Assembly: GCF_013623775.1 (NCBI RefSeq)
Contig: NZ_JABFAM010000003.1
Location: 124,001 to 188,000 of the forward strand
Reading direction: 5' to 3'
DNA: 64,000 bases
Origin: Rufibacter sp. XAAS-G3-1
GTDB lineage: Bacteria; Bacteroidota; Bacteroidia; Cytophagales; Hymenobacteraceae
Each line of letters opens with the position of its first letter. Within the stretch, counting starts at the first letter, position 1. A model generated the notes under the pieces. It did not search any database and was not told the DNA's origin. It was given only the letters and a program-made list of their open reading frames with translations. A program made the position numbers and the translations under genes. This document shows positions 16,935 to 24,726 of this stretch, one piece after another.

Positions 16935-16984
16935 GGGCACCGTTTAGAGGCTGTTTTTATGAAAGCAGCCCCTAAACGGTGCCC
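16935..16984. terminator. Palindrome copy 10
   Basis: GGGCACCGTTTAGAGGCTG ... CAGCCCCTAAACGGTGCCC. The outer GGGCACCG/CGGTGCCC is unique to this copy. It follows the plus-strand gene ending at 16896 and can terminate it. Confidence 0.7.
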
Positions 16985-17059
16985 GCTTCTCTTTATAGCT
17001 CTTGCTTTAAAAGTTTTTTACAGGAAGTTTATGGAATGAGGCTGTAAAAGGCATCTTTC

Positions 17060-17169
17060 TTAGAGCTTGTTTAAATTTCAGGTTTGCAGGCGAAAATGAC
17101 CAAAAAACGCTTCTGCAGGTTCTTTTTATGGTCATTTGCAGCGCAAAGATGAAATTTAAACATGCTCTT
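17060..17169. repeat. MITE-like palindromic element, family 2, copy A
   Basis: Terminal inverted repeats TAGAGCTTGTTTAAATTTC and GAAATTTAAACATGCTCTTA enclose GGTTTGCAGGCGAAAATGACC and TTCTGCAGG...TTTGCAGCGCAAAGATG. It is about 110 bp, shorter than the copies at 30934 and 34055, apparently through internal deletion. The 16897-17207 gap holds only this and the palindrome above. Confidence 0.75.
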
Positions 17170-17207
17170 ATATTCACTTTTCTCACGCACCTAAACGCCT
17201 CTTGTTT

Positions 17208-17393
17208 ATGAAATTCCTAGGTTTGCTCATCTTTCTGGTAGGTTTGGTTTCGCTGCTGGTTGCCTCCTTCGGGGCGAATCACTTTCTGCTTTTGTGGGTA
17301 GACAATTGGGGAAGGCCAATGGGTTGGGCCATACGGGTAGCCATTACCCTCTTCGGGTACATTTTGTACTACGTAAACCGGCACGATGACTGA
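17208..17393 (+). CDS. Small two-helix membrane protein
   Basis: A 61-residue protein (MKFLGLLIFLVGLVSLL ... RVAITLFGYILYYVNRHDD) with two clear transmembrane helices separated by a short loop with Trp and Gly. I chose ATG 17208 over TTG 17202. Similar short membrane proteins occur in Cytophagales, function unknown. It ends right before a double hairpin. Confidence 0.6.
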   Translation: MKFLGLLIFLVGLVSLLVASFGANHFLLLWVDNWGRPMGWAIRVAITLFGYILYYVNRHDD

Positions 17394-17397
17394 ATCC

Positions 17398-17434
17398 TGT
17401 TTTAGGGTTACTTTCTTGAAAACTGACCTAAAAC
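17398..17434. repeat. Dispersed palindrome, copy 11
   Basis: CTGTTTTAGGGTTACTTTC with GAAAACTGACCTAAAACG. Its right arm runs into the terminator at 17431-17472, so the two hairpins share bases. Confidence 0.6.
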
Positions 17435-17472
17435 GAAGAGGCACCGTCTGGTTAGACGGTGCCTCTTCGTTT
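17431..17472. terminator. Perfect bidirectional hairpin terminator
   Basis: An 18-bp perfect stem (AAACGAAGAGGCACCGTC and complement) with a 6-base loop, ending in A/T tracts on both sides. It separates two convergent genes. Confidence 0.82.
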
Positions 17473-17489
17473 ACATATTAATTGGGAGA

Positions 17490-18089
17490 CTACATTTCCA
17501 GAATACCCAATAAAATAAACACCAAACCAACAATGGCTGCAATGTATCCAAGCGTGCCTAGTCCTATGGCGCTCACCAAGAGCCCTGCCACCAATAGAAT
17601 TAAACCAATCTTAATGTACTGGTTCAGGGCATTGGCTTTTTTCACGGCTTTGGCTTCGCGCACGATTTTCTTGGCAGCCATCTTCACGTCTTTCTTGCTT
17701 TTAGCCGATGCCAACTCGTTGGCCAGCGTCTTCACGTCTGCGTTGGATTCCAACGCAGAGGCAACCGCCGCCGAGGTTAAAGGAGCCGTACGGGCCACTT
17801 CTCTGGAAACTACCGGTTTAGCGGCACTGGCTTCCATTACCGGGGCTGGTTGCGCTTTTTTAGAAGCCAACGGCGTCACTGCTTTCTCTGGTTCGGCCTG
17901 GGTTACCACCACAGCTTCTGTGTTGGCGCTTTCTACCGTTGGGGTAGTTTGGGTGGGCGTAGGTACCGCTTTATGATAGGTAGTAGCCGGGGTGCTAAAG
18001 TCAAAGTACTGGTTTGAAGAGGAACAGCTTACCATCAATTGGCTAGCCACACCGCAAACAACAAGAGACAGTAAAGATTTGATTTTCAT
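17490..18089 (-). CDS. Hypothetical lipoprotein with C-terminal membrane segments
   Basis: A 199-residue protein with a lipoprotein signal (SQLMVSCSSSN, Cys near residue 22), a long Pro/Thr/Ala-rich linker (residues 35-100), a charged helical part (SAKSKKDVKMAAKKIVREAKAVKK) and a C-terminal hydrophobic, glycine-rich hairpin (IGLILLVAGLLVSAIGLG ... VGLVFILLGILEM). This layout is common in Cytophagales proteins of unknown function; I do not recognise a named family. Confidence 0.6.
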   Translation of the reverse strand: MKIKSLLSLVVCGVASQLMVSCSSSNQYFDFSTPATTYHKAVPTPTQTTPTVESANTEAVVVTQAEPEKAVTPLASKKAQPAPVMEASAAKPVVSREVARTAPLTSAAVASALESNADVKTLANELASAKSKKDVKMAAKKIVREAKAVKKANALNQYIKIGLILLVAGLLVSAIGLGTLGYIAAIVGLVFILLGILEM

Positions 18090-18322
18090 AGTGAGAGATA
18101 TTAAATGGATTTGGTTTAACGCATAAAAAGGGAGAACCTACGTTCACGCTTAGTCTAGGAAGGTTTCATAAGTTAACTTCGCAGTACGGTAGAGTAACGG
18201 CGCAAGTTCACGAATCATTTTATGACAACAGCCCCCTAATTCGTTTCCGGTTGTAAATCAGGACAAAATAATTCTACATCCACGGGCGGCTTGCCTCAAA
18301 CAGAGAAAGAAGGTACTATTCT

Positions 18323-19420
18323 TTGTTCCAGCTTCCCTCGTGCCCCAAACCTGGCTTAGTGCGCAAAATCATTCACATAGACATGGACGCTTTCTTCGCC
18401 TCCGTTGAGCAGCGCGACAACCCGGCGCTGCGCGGAAAGCCTGTGGCCGTGGGTGGCAGTAAGGCGCGGGGTGTGGTGGCGGCGGCCAGCTATGAGGCGC
18501 GGCATTATGGGGTTTTCTCGGCCATGTCTTCGCAGGTGGCCCTCCGGAAATGTCCGCACCTGATCATGGTGCCTACCCGTTTTGAAGTGTACAAACAGGT
18601 TTCACGGCAGATCAGGGAGATTTTCCTTCGCTATACCGATCTGGTGGAACCGCTTTCTCTGGACGAGGCCTACCTGGATGTCACCCAAAACAAATTCGGG
18701 CTGAAGTCTGCCATGTTCATCGCCCAGCGCATAAAGTACGAAATTCTACAGGAAACCCATTTGACTGCCTCAGCGGGCGTATCTTTCAACAAGTTCCTGG
18801 CGAAAGTAGCCTCAGGCCAAAACAAGCCCGATGGCCTTACGGTGGTGCTGCCAAATGATGCCGAGGCCTTTGTGGAAGCGTTGCCCATTGAGAAGTTCTA
18901 CGGTATTGGTGACGTAACTGCCGCCAAGATGAAACAGTTGGGCATCCATACCGGGGCCGATCTGAAAAACCGTTCCGAGATAGACTTGCGCCGACACTTC
19001 GGGAAATCAGGTTCCTACTTCTACCAGATTGCCCGCGCCCAGGACGAACGTCCCGTAGAGCCCAACCGCATCAGAAAGAGCATCGGCTCAGAACGCACCT
19101 TCATGGAAGACCTGGAAACCGAGGACGAAATGCTGCCGGAACTGCAGCGCCTGGCCGAGGAAGTGGCCTATGACCTGCATCGGCTGGAAGCCTCGGGCAA
19201 AACCATCACCCTCAAACTCAAGTACCACGACTTCACTTTGAACACCCGCAGCAAAACCTTCTACTCTTCCGTCAGGGCCGAGGAAGTTATTTTAGACATC
19301 GCCTCAGATCTCTTACGCACCCCATTTCTGCCTACCAAACCCGTTAGACTGCTGGGCATCACCGTCTCTAACCTGAACTACGGGAAGCACCAAATGGGGC
19401 AGCTATCTTTTCCTTTTTAG
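18323..19420 (+). CDS. dinB: DNA polymerase IV (Y family)
   Basis: A 365-residue translesion polymerase. Catalytic acidic residues are in IIHIDMDAFFASVEQ near residue 16 and PLSLDEAYLDVT near residue 110; the helix-hairpin-helix DNA-binding part (KFYGIGDVTAAKMKQLGIHTG) and the little finger follow. The start is uncertain: TTG 18323 has an AAGAAGG stretch nine bases upstream, but GTG 18359 (giving VRKIIHIDMDAFF) matches the usual N terminus of the family better. Confidence 0.93.
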   Translation: MFQLPSCPKPGLVRKIIHIDMDAFFASVEQRDNPALRGKPVAVGGSKARGVVAAASYEARHYGVFSAMSSQVALRKCPHLIMVPTRFEVYKQVSRQIREIFLRYTDLVEPLSLDEAYLDVTQNKFGLKSAMFIAQRIKYEILQETHLTASAGVSFNKFLAKVASGQNKPDGLTVVLPNDAEAFVEALPIEKFYGIGDVTAAKMKQLGIHTGADLKNRSEIDLRRHFGKSGSYFYQIARAQDERPVEPNRIRKSIGSERTFMEDLETEDEMLPELQRLAEEVAYDLHRLEASGKTITLKLKYHDFTLNTRSKTFYSSVRAEEVILDIASDLLRTPFLPTKPVRLLGITVSNLNYGKHQMGQLSFPF

Positions 19421-19503
19421 GTAGTTGTTTGATTTCAGCTCACTGCGTTCTCATCAGCTTGGTGCCGTCGCAATTTCTTAGCTTCCATAATCCAGCGGCT
19501 ACC

Positions 19504-19553
19504 ATTTCTTCCGTTTTTTGCCTATTTTCCTTAAAACAAACCGAAAACGAAAT
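19504..19553. repeat. Palindrome copy 12, overlapping a start codon
   Basis: ATTTCTTCCGTTTTTTGCC ... ACAAACCGAAAACGAAAT. The right arm ends on the ATG at 19552 of the methyltransferase gene, so folding of the RNA would cover the ribosome-binding region. Confidence 0.6.
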
Positions 19554-20361
19554 GGATGCCTCTGTAGACTATTTTGAGATCAATCGCCTGGCCTGGAACC
19601 TGCGCACCGGCGTGCACAAAGACTCGGCGTTTTATGACCTGAATTCCTTTAAACAAGGCAAAAACAGCCTTAATCCTTTGGAACTGGAGGCGTTAGGCAA
19701 GGTAAGTGGCAAAAAACTGCTGCACCTGCAATGCCATTTCGGGCAGGACACGCTCTCCTGGGCGCGGCTGGGAGCCAAAGCAACCGGCGTAGACCTTTCT
19801 GATGAGGCCATCACGTTGGCGCGGCAACTGAATGAGGAACTTGGGCTGGAAGCGGAATTTATCTGCTGCAACGTCTATGATTTACCGCAGCACCTGGAAG
19901 GCCAGTTTGACATTGTTTTCACTTCCTACGGAGTTATTGGCTGGCTGCCAGATATGGAGAAATGGGCCCAGGTAGTGGCGCATTTCCTGAAGCCGGGTGG
20001 CACCTTCTTTTTAGCGGAATTCCATCCGGCCATCTGGATGTTTGACAACCACTTTACCTGCGTGCAGTATTCTTATTTTAACAACGGCGGCCCCATCATA
20101 GAAGAGTCTACCGGCACTTACACAGACCATGACGCCCCCATTCACTACACAGAATACTCCTGGAACCATGCGCTGAGCGAAGTCTTCACCGCCTTGCTGC
20201 ATCAGAACTTACAATTAGTGGATTTCCAGGAGCTGCCTTACTCCTACTACAATTGCTTTGCCAACCTGGAGCAAGGCCCAGACGGCTTCTGGCGGATCAA
20301 TGGTTTAGAAGAGAAACTCCCCATCATGTACAGCGTGAAAATGGTAAAGCCGCAGCCATAG
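19552..20361 (+). CDS. Class I SAM-dependent methyltransferase
   Basis: A 269-residue cytoplasmic methyltransferase with motif I KLLHLQCHFGQDTLSWARLG near residue 54, motif II ATGVDLSDEAI, and motif IV-V parts (FDIVFTSYGVIGWLPDMEKW; LKPGGTFFLAEFHPAI). The substrate is not evident. I start it at ATG 19552, since an in-frame extension to 19429 shows no conserved character and would run through the palindrome. Confidence 0.88.
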   Translation: MDASVDYFEINRLAWNLRTGVHKDSAFYDLNSFKQGKNSLNPLELEALGKVSGKKLLHLQCHFGQDTLSWARLGAKATGVDLSDEAITLARQLNEELGLEAEFICCNVYDLPQHLEGQFDIVFTSYGVIGWLPDMEKWAQVVAHFLKPGGTFFLAEFHPAIWMFDNHFTCVQYSYFNNGGPIIEESTGTYTDHDAPIHYTEYSWNHALSEVFTALLHQNLQLVDFQELPYSYYNCFANLEQGPDGFWRINGLEEKLPIMYSVKMVKPQP

Positions 20362-20378
20362 CACCAGTCACAAAAGGG

Positions 20379-20915
20379 CTAAAATATTTCGTGTAACTCG
20401 CGCTTCAGGAACTGAACGGCTTGCACCGTAGGATCTACCTCATTGTGCAACACATTTTCCAGCACCCGTTTCGCCAGTTCAGTACCTCTGCTCTTGTCCT
20501 GCAGGCTTTGGTAGTTCTGGTTGATCATGGAAACCACGTCTTCTTTGGCTTTTCTCACCTGCTGCCATGCCACCTCGCTCATATACAATTGCTGTGAGAG
20601 ATTATGCGTGTACTCCGCCCGAATCTCCTGCAGCAGTTGCGCCTGAAAGTCGGCAGCGGTTAAGCCGGAGGGACTAACCCTAATCAGTAGATTGCTGGGC
20701 GTGATGCGTTCCAAAAACAAAATAATGCGCTCATAGGCCTGCAACCTGATGGGCAGAATGGTCTCGCTGTTTTTCAGCCTGATTTCCAGCACTCTTTTCC
20801 GGTAATCGCGCTCCAGGTACTTCTGGGTCAGCAGATACATGGCTCCGCCGATGATGAAGGCAGGTATAGAACTCAGTAAAACTAAAAGTACAATGGAAGA
20901 AGTGTCTGTGGTCAT
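20379..20915 (-). CDS. Hypothetical membrane-anchored protein
   Basis: A 178-residue protein with one N-terminal transmembrane helix (VLLVLLSSIPAFIIGGAMYLL) followed by a long helical, charged cytoplasmic part (ERDYRKRVLEIRLKNSETILPIRLQAYERIILFLERI ... QQVRKAKEDVVSMINQNYQ). This looks like a family conserved across Bacteroidota with no known function. It stands alone, convergent with the methyltransferase gene. Confidence 0.6.
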   Translation of the reverse strand: MTTDTSSIVLLVLLSSIPAFIIGGAMYLLTQKYLERDYRKRVLEIRLKNSETILPIRLQAYERIILFLERITPSNLLIRVSPSGLTAADFQAQLLQEIRAEYTHNLSQQLYMSEVAWQQVRKAKEDVVSMINQNYQSLQDKSRGTELAKRVLENVLHNEVDPTVQAVQFLKRELHEIF

Positions 20916-20937
20916 AACTTGAAGGTAGTTGCTCTGC

Positions 20938-20970
20938 GGCTATTTCTTTTGGCGCAGTAGCCTAAACGTT
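20938..20970. repeat. Dispersed palindrome, copy 13 (degenerate)
   Basis: GCGGCTATTTC ... GCAGTAGCCTAAACG, a weak family member in the divergent region between the membrane-anchored protein gene and the Fe-S carrier gene. Confidence 0.4.
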
Positions 20971-21060
20971 TTTGGCAAAGTAAATATCGCTAAAAATTTG
21001 ATGCGGTTGCCCCTGAATCATTTTCCCGCTTTCTTGGTTACTCATAGTATAGCGCTGTCC

Positions 21061-21091
21061 TTTACAAGCAGTCTGTATTTTAGTATCTTTG
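21061..21091 (+). promoter_or_regulatory. Candidate promoter of the Fe-S carrier gene
   Basis: TTTA at 21061, a 19-base spacer and TATCTTTG at 21084-21091 (TAnnTTTG). The ATG at 21112 would follow a leader of about 14 bases. Confidence 0.5.
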
Positions 21092-21111
21092 CTACGCAAA
21101 AACCACTTACT

Positions 21112-21462
21112 ATGGAAAGCACAACTCTAAAAAAAGCCCCTATATCCCTTACTCCGCTGGCTCTGCAAGAGGTGAAGGTGATCATGAAAGATAAAAACGT
21201 ACCGGCAGAATACGGTTTACGGATTGGTGTACAAGGCGGCGGCTGCTCTGGCATGTCGTATTTGCTAGGCTTTGACAAACCAAAAGACTCTGATGAGATC
21301 TATGAGTTGGACGGTGTTCAACTCATTATGGATAAAAAACACGGAATGTATGTGATGGGGATGGAAGTAGATTTCCAGGACGGCCTGAACGCCCGCGGAT
21401 TCGTTTTCAATAACCCACAAGCGAAGAGCACCTGCGGTTGCGGAAGCTCTTTCTCTGCCTAA
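21112..21462 (+). CDS. A-type iron-sulfur carrier (IscA/HesB family)
   Basis: A 116-residue protein with the three conserved cysteines of A-type carriers: QGGGCSGMSYLLGF near residue 46 and STCGCGSSF at the C terminus. These proteins hold and pass Fe-S clusters to target apoproteins. I start it at ATG 21112 because a promoter (21061-21091) lies just before it; a longer in-frame version from 20929 would have to read through that promoter. It is a single gene with its own terminator. Confidence 0.93.
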   Translation: MESTTLKKAPISLTPLALQEVKVIMKDKNVPAEYGLRIGVQGGGCSGMSYLLGFDKPKDSDEIYELDGVQLIMDKKHGMYVMGMEVDFQDGLNARGFVFNNPQAKSTCGCGSSFSA

Positions 21463-21480
21463 CATTTCCTTCTTTTTTGA

Positions 21481-21511
21481 AAAGGCCTGCTTTTGAAGCA
21501 GGCCTTTTTTT
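21481..21511 (+). terminator. Intrinsic terminator of the Fe-S carrier gene
   Basis: A 12-bp perfect stem (AAAGGCCTGCTT and complement), TTG loop and a T tract, 18 bases after the stop. Confidence 0.88.
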
Positions 21512-22351
21512 GTGTCTTTTGCTGGCGTGGCGCGGTTGGTCTGTTGATTTATGAACGGCTCTTTTCATAGCTTCCCTCCGTGCGCTCACGGCCGCGGGGC
21601 CCCGTCTTCCCCTCTCGCACTGCCCTTTCGGCCTGAGAAGTCCTCTTCTCTTAGCTGAGGTCTGTTCAGGGCCAAAAGCGAGGCGCGCTCGGGGAAGACT
21701 GGACAGGGGAAAGTAGAAGAGAATATTGGCTGAACTCTACCTCCAGTATTTACCCTTCTAAAGCAGATACTCCCCCTTTGAAGCTCACCCTACCCCACCG
21801 GATTTTGTACGCATTCCGTCCCCCTTTGAAGGCTCATCTTGTGGGGAAAAAACAGTAGCCATTTTAATTTTAATGAAAGAAAAGGTGCTTTCTACCCTTC
21901 CCGCTCTTTCGGATTTATCAATCTGAAAGGACTCGGTCGGGGATTTATCAATCCCCGTATCTACCCAACTGGCGCGAAGGGGATTAATAAATCCCCGACC
22001 GAGTGGTTCGGGATTGGAAATCCCGAACAGCAACGTTAGTAAAAGTTCCCCAACAAGATTAGCTTTGAAGGGGGGAGGGGGATGAGAAAGGCGGAAGAAG
22101 AGGCAAGAAGCTTTCGTTCAATGCTAAACAGCAGGTGTAAGGAACAGGGAACGCCATCATCAGCAGGAGTAATCATCCTCCTACCCCCTCAAAGGGGACG
22201 ATTAGAGATCGAGCTTCTTTGTTTTAGACTTTTGGGATGGGCGAAGGGGGATGTTTACACCTGCTGATCTACGCCTAGCAGAACAACTCCCCTCCTAACT
22301 ACCCGGAGGGCGGGGTGGTAAGTGTCAGGAAGAACTATAAGAACAAGCCGC
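21512..22351. repeat. Non-coding repeat island 2
   Basis: No credible gene. The block 21588-21722 nearly repeats 9908-10050; 21758-21782 and 22237-22325 repeat parts of 10084-10215. Inserted between those two pieces is an inverted-repeat element (21819-22076). This gives the impression of an element nested in a copy of the island near 10 kb. Confidence 0.75.
21819..22076. repeat. Nested inverted-repeat element (copy 1)
   Basis: Outer arms CCCCCTTTGAAGGCTCATC and GATTAGCTTTGAAGGGGG, then inner stems GGTCGGGGATTTATCAATC / GGGGATTAATAAATCCCCG and TTCGGGATTGGAAATCCCGA. From about 21860 to 22070 it matches 59410-59618 closely. Confidence 0.75.
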
Positions 22352-23224
22352 CTAATAGGTTCTGGTCATGGTTTCTGGCACCACCAACACCACATCAGCC
22401 CGTTTGTCATGGTCTTTATCCAAGTTTTCTAATTGCGGCTGCATGACGGTAGTAATGGTCATGACGTTCAACTCGGGGCGGAGACGGCGGAGGTACCAGA
22501 TAATTCCTTCGTGGTGGTCTGAGTGGTAAGCGCCGTTGAGATGGAGCAGGTGCTGCCCCTTTTGTAGGTTCTTGCTGATGAAGTGGGCCATGGTAGCATC
22601 CTTCAAGGCCTGTGCTTCCACAATCTGGGCTGAAGCTGCCGAGGTGCCGTGGGCATCGCCGAACATGCCCAGCATCCGTTTGTAAGAAGGTAGTTCCAGG
22701 TCAACAGTGATGGGCAGTAGGGCCAGCCATTGCTTCTCTTGGACGGGTAGGGCCTCCAACCCTGTCAAGCTCTCGCGGGCCACAATGCGGGCCGACCGGC
22801 GAGGTGCGTTAGTAGCAATCACTTTTATACCATTGGCCCTAGCGAACGTGAGCGTAGGCTTGTAGTCGGTGGCGTAGTTGGGCCAGGCACGGCTCACTTC
22901 CATGAATTTGGGTTCTTCCAGTTGCCCCAGGAGAAAGGAATCTACCGCAGCCTGGGTGTCGGTTTCCCACATCTCGGCTCCCAGAACCAGTTGCTTGCCG
23001 TGCAGGCGATGAAGGTCTTTGGTGAGTTCCAATTGGAGCCAGTGCGCGATGGGGTCGTTGTGCTGTTCCCCAAAGAACACCACATCGGCCGCGGCCAGGT
23101 CTTTCAACATCTTCTCGTAGGTCAACGATTTGCCGCTGCCCCGGAAAAGACGATAAGCAGGTTTATCCATAGTGAAGGAGCTCAGGAACAGGACAGACAG
23201 CCACAGGAACAATACCTTTTTCAT
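22352..23224 (-). CDS. ChaN family lipoprotein-like protein
   Basis: A 290-residue exported protein (signal peptide MKKVLFLWLSVLFLSSFT). It has the ChaN (PF04187) pattern: VVFFGEQHNDPIAHWLQLEL near residue 48, VLGAEMWETDTQ near residue 80, RANGIKVIATNAPRR near residue 128, GAYHSDHHEGIIWYL near residue 230. The family is related to haem-binding ChaN and Tiki/TraB-type proteins; the paired Glu/His residues are kept. Whether this one binds haem or acts as a metallopeptidase is unknown. Confidence 0.85.
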   Translation of the reverse strand: MKKVLFLWLSVLFLSSFTMDKPAYRLFRGSGKSLTYEKMLKDLAAADVVFFGEQHNDPIAHWLQLELTKDLHRLHGKQLVLGAEMWETDTQAAVDSFLLGQLEEPKFMEVSRAWPNYATDYKPTLTFARANGIKVIATNAPRRSARIVARESLTGLEALPVQEKQWLALLPITVDLELPSYKRMLGMFGDAHGTSAASAQIVEAQALKDATMAHFISKNLQKGQHLLHLNGAYHSDHHEGIIWYLRRLRPELNVMTITTVMQPQLENLDKDHDKRADVVLVVPETMTRTY

Positions 23225-23233
23225 GCTTTAGAG

Positions 23234-23275
23234 GTTGCTAGTTTTTAGTTGTCAGTTGTTAGTTGTCAGTTTTTA
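23234..23275. repeat. Heptameric repeat array (6 units)
   Basis: Six units of period 7: GTTGCTA, GTTTTTA, GTTGTCA, GTTGTTA, GTTGTCA, GTTTTTA. An inverted array of the same units lies at 23372-23413, with a palindrome between them. Confidence 0.8.
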
Positions 23276-23321
23276 GGGGGTTTTTGGTTTGTTTTTCTGA
23301 AAACACGCAGAAAACACCCTA
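23276..23321. repeat. Dispersed palindrome, copy 14
   Basis: AGGGGGTTTTTGGTTTG ... GCAGAAAACACCCT, an imperfect family member between two inverted heptamer arrays. Confidence 0.5.
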
Positions 23322-23371
23322 CGGGCGAATAAAGAAAGGCCAACTTGTAACAACCATATATTTCCTCACCA

Positions 23372-23413
23372 ACAACTGACAACTAGCGACTAAAAACTGG
23401 CAACTAAAAACCA
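23372..23413. repeat. Heptameric repeat array, inverted (6 units)
   Basis: ACAACTG, ACAACTA, GCGACTA, AAAACTG, GCAACTA, AAAACCA. It is the reverse complement type of the array at 23234 and ends two bases before the stop of the permease gene (23416). Confidence 0.8.
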
Positions 23414-23415
23414 CC

Positions 23416-24726
23416 TCAGCCTTTGTAGAACAGCCATTTTGAGAGTTCGCGGTAATTGACTTTTTTGCCGTACATCAAGATACCCACGCGGTAGATACGG
23501 GCCGCCACCCAAATGGTGCCAATGAATCCTGCAATCAGCAAAAACATAGACAGCAGCAACTCCCAGGTGGGCACCCCGAAGGGCATGCGCAGCATCATGA
23601 CCACTGGCGAGGTGAACGGCACCATAGACATCCAGAACGCCACCGGCCCGTTAGGATTCTTCACGATGATGGTCTGGGCCACTATAAAAGATAAGATGAG
23701 CGGCACTGTAATGGGCAGCATAAACTGCTGGCTATCGGTTTCACTGTCTACCGCCGCGCCTACTGCCCCGAACAAGGCCCCATACAACAGGTATCCGCCT
23801 AAGAAGTAAAAGAGGAAGGAGCCAATCAATAACGGAAAGTTAAGGTTCTGGGTGGCACTGAAAAGTTCATGGATTTCCTGGGCTTGCTGCACATCACTAT
23901 CGGTCTCCAGGCCTTGCATGGTTTGTCCTATCTGTTGATCTGAGAACCGATCCATGTCAAACCTGGAGGCTACGCCGGTAGAGATGGCTGAGGTGAGAAT
24001 GATCCACAAGAGAAACTGAGTCAACCCTACGGCCGCGATGCCCAATATCTTCCCGGCCATGAGTTGGAACGGCTTCACCGAAGACACCATCACTTCCAGA
24101 ATGCGGCTGGTTTTCTCTTCTATCACGCCGCGCATGATCTGGGCTCCGTAGATGAAGATGAACAGATACACCAAAAAAGCCCCCATAAACCCTACACCCG
24201 TGTTCACCCCCACATCACTGCTTTTCTCCCCTTCGGCACTCAGGTTCACCGTCCGGATGTTCACCGGGGTTCTGATCTTGTCCAGCACTTCTTGGTTTAT
24301 TCCGGAATTAGCAAATTTCACTTCTTCCAGTTCTTGCCTGATCTGTCTTTCTAGCGCAGTTTTCATGGAAAGGCTAGTGCTCTTCTGGGAGTACAGCTGA
24401 ATGCCCTGGGGCTTTTCCAGAGCAATTTCAGGAATGTGCAGCAAAGCGGCATCTTCGGAATTCAGGTAAATCTGCTTGGCTAGTTCTATTGGGCCCGGCA
24501 CGTTCACAAACTTCAGTTCATGGGTGGAGGCAAGTTTCCCTTTGAGGTAGCCGCTCTCATCCAGCACCTGTACCACCTTGGTATCGTCAGACATGGTGGC
24601 CAACCAAATGGGCACCACCATGACCAATGCCATTAGGAGCGGCCCCAGAATGGTCATCACAATAAAGCTTTTCTTGCGCACGCGCACTAAATATTCGCGC
24701 TGAAACACTAGCCAGATCTTATCCAT
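23416..24726 (-). CDS. ABC transporter permease (NatB/ABC-2 type)
   Basis: A 436-residue membrane protein: transmembrane helix at the start (SFIVMTILGPLLMALVMVV), a large extracytoplasmic region (residues 45-180), then five or more helices including VGFMGAFLVYLFIFIYGAQIMRGVIEEKTSRILEVMVSS, the typical NatB/ABC-2 signature. It overlaps the ATPase gene by 8 bases. The pair probably exports an ion or small molecule; the substrate is not shown by sequence. Confidence 0.9.
   Translation of the reverse strand: MDKIWLVFQREYLVRVRKKSFIVMTILGPLLMALVMVVPIWLATMSDDTKVVQVLDESGYLKGKLASTHELKFVNVPGPIELAKQIYLNSEDAALLHIPEIALEKPQGIQLYSQKSTSLSMKTALERQIRQELEEVKFANSGINQEVLDKIRTPVNIRTVNLSAEGEKSSDVGVNTGVGFMGAFLVYLFIFIYGAQIMRGVIEEKTSRILEVMVSSVKPFQLMAGKILGIAAVGLTQFLLWIILTSAISTGVASRFDMDRFSDQQIGQTMQGLETDSDVQQAQEIHELFSATQNLNFPLLIGSFLFYFLGGYLLYGALFGAVGAAVDSETDSQQFMLPITVPLILSFIVAQTIIVKNPNGPVAFWMSMVPFTSPVVMMLRMPFGVPTWELLLSMFLLIAGFIGTIWVAARIYRVGILMYGKKVNYRELSKWLFYKG

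Noticed and set aside
23234-23413. CRISPR array
   Set aside because: The repeat unit is only 7 bases with no spacers, and no cas genes are present.
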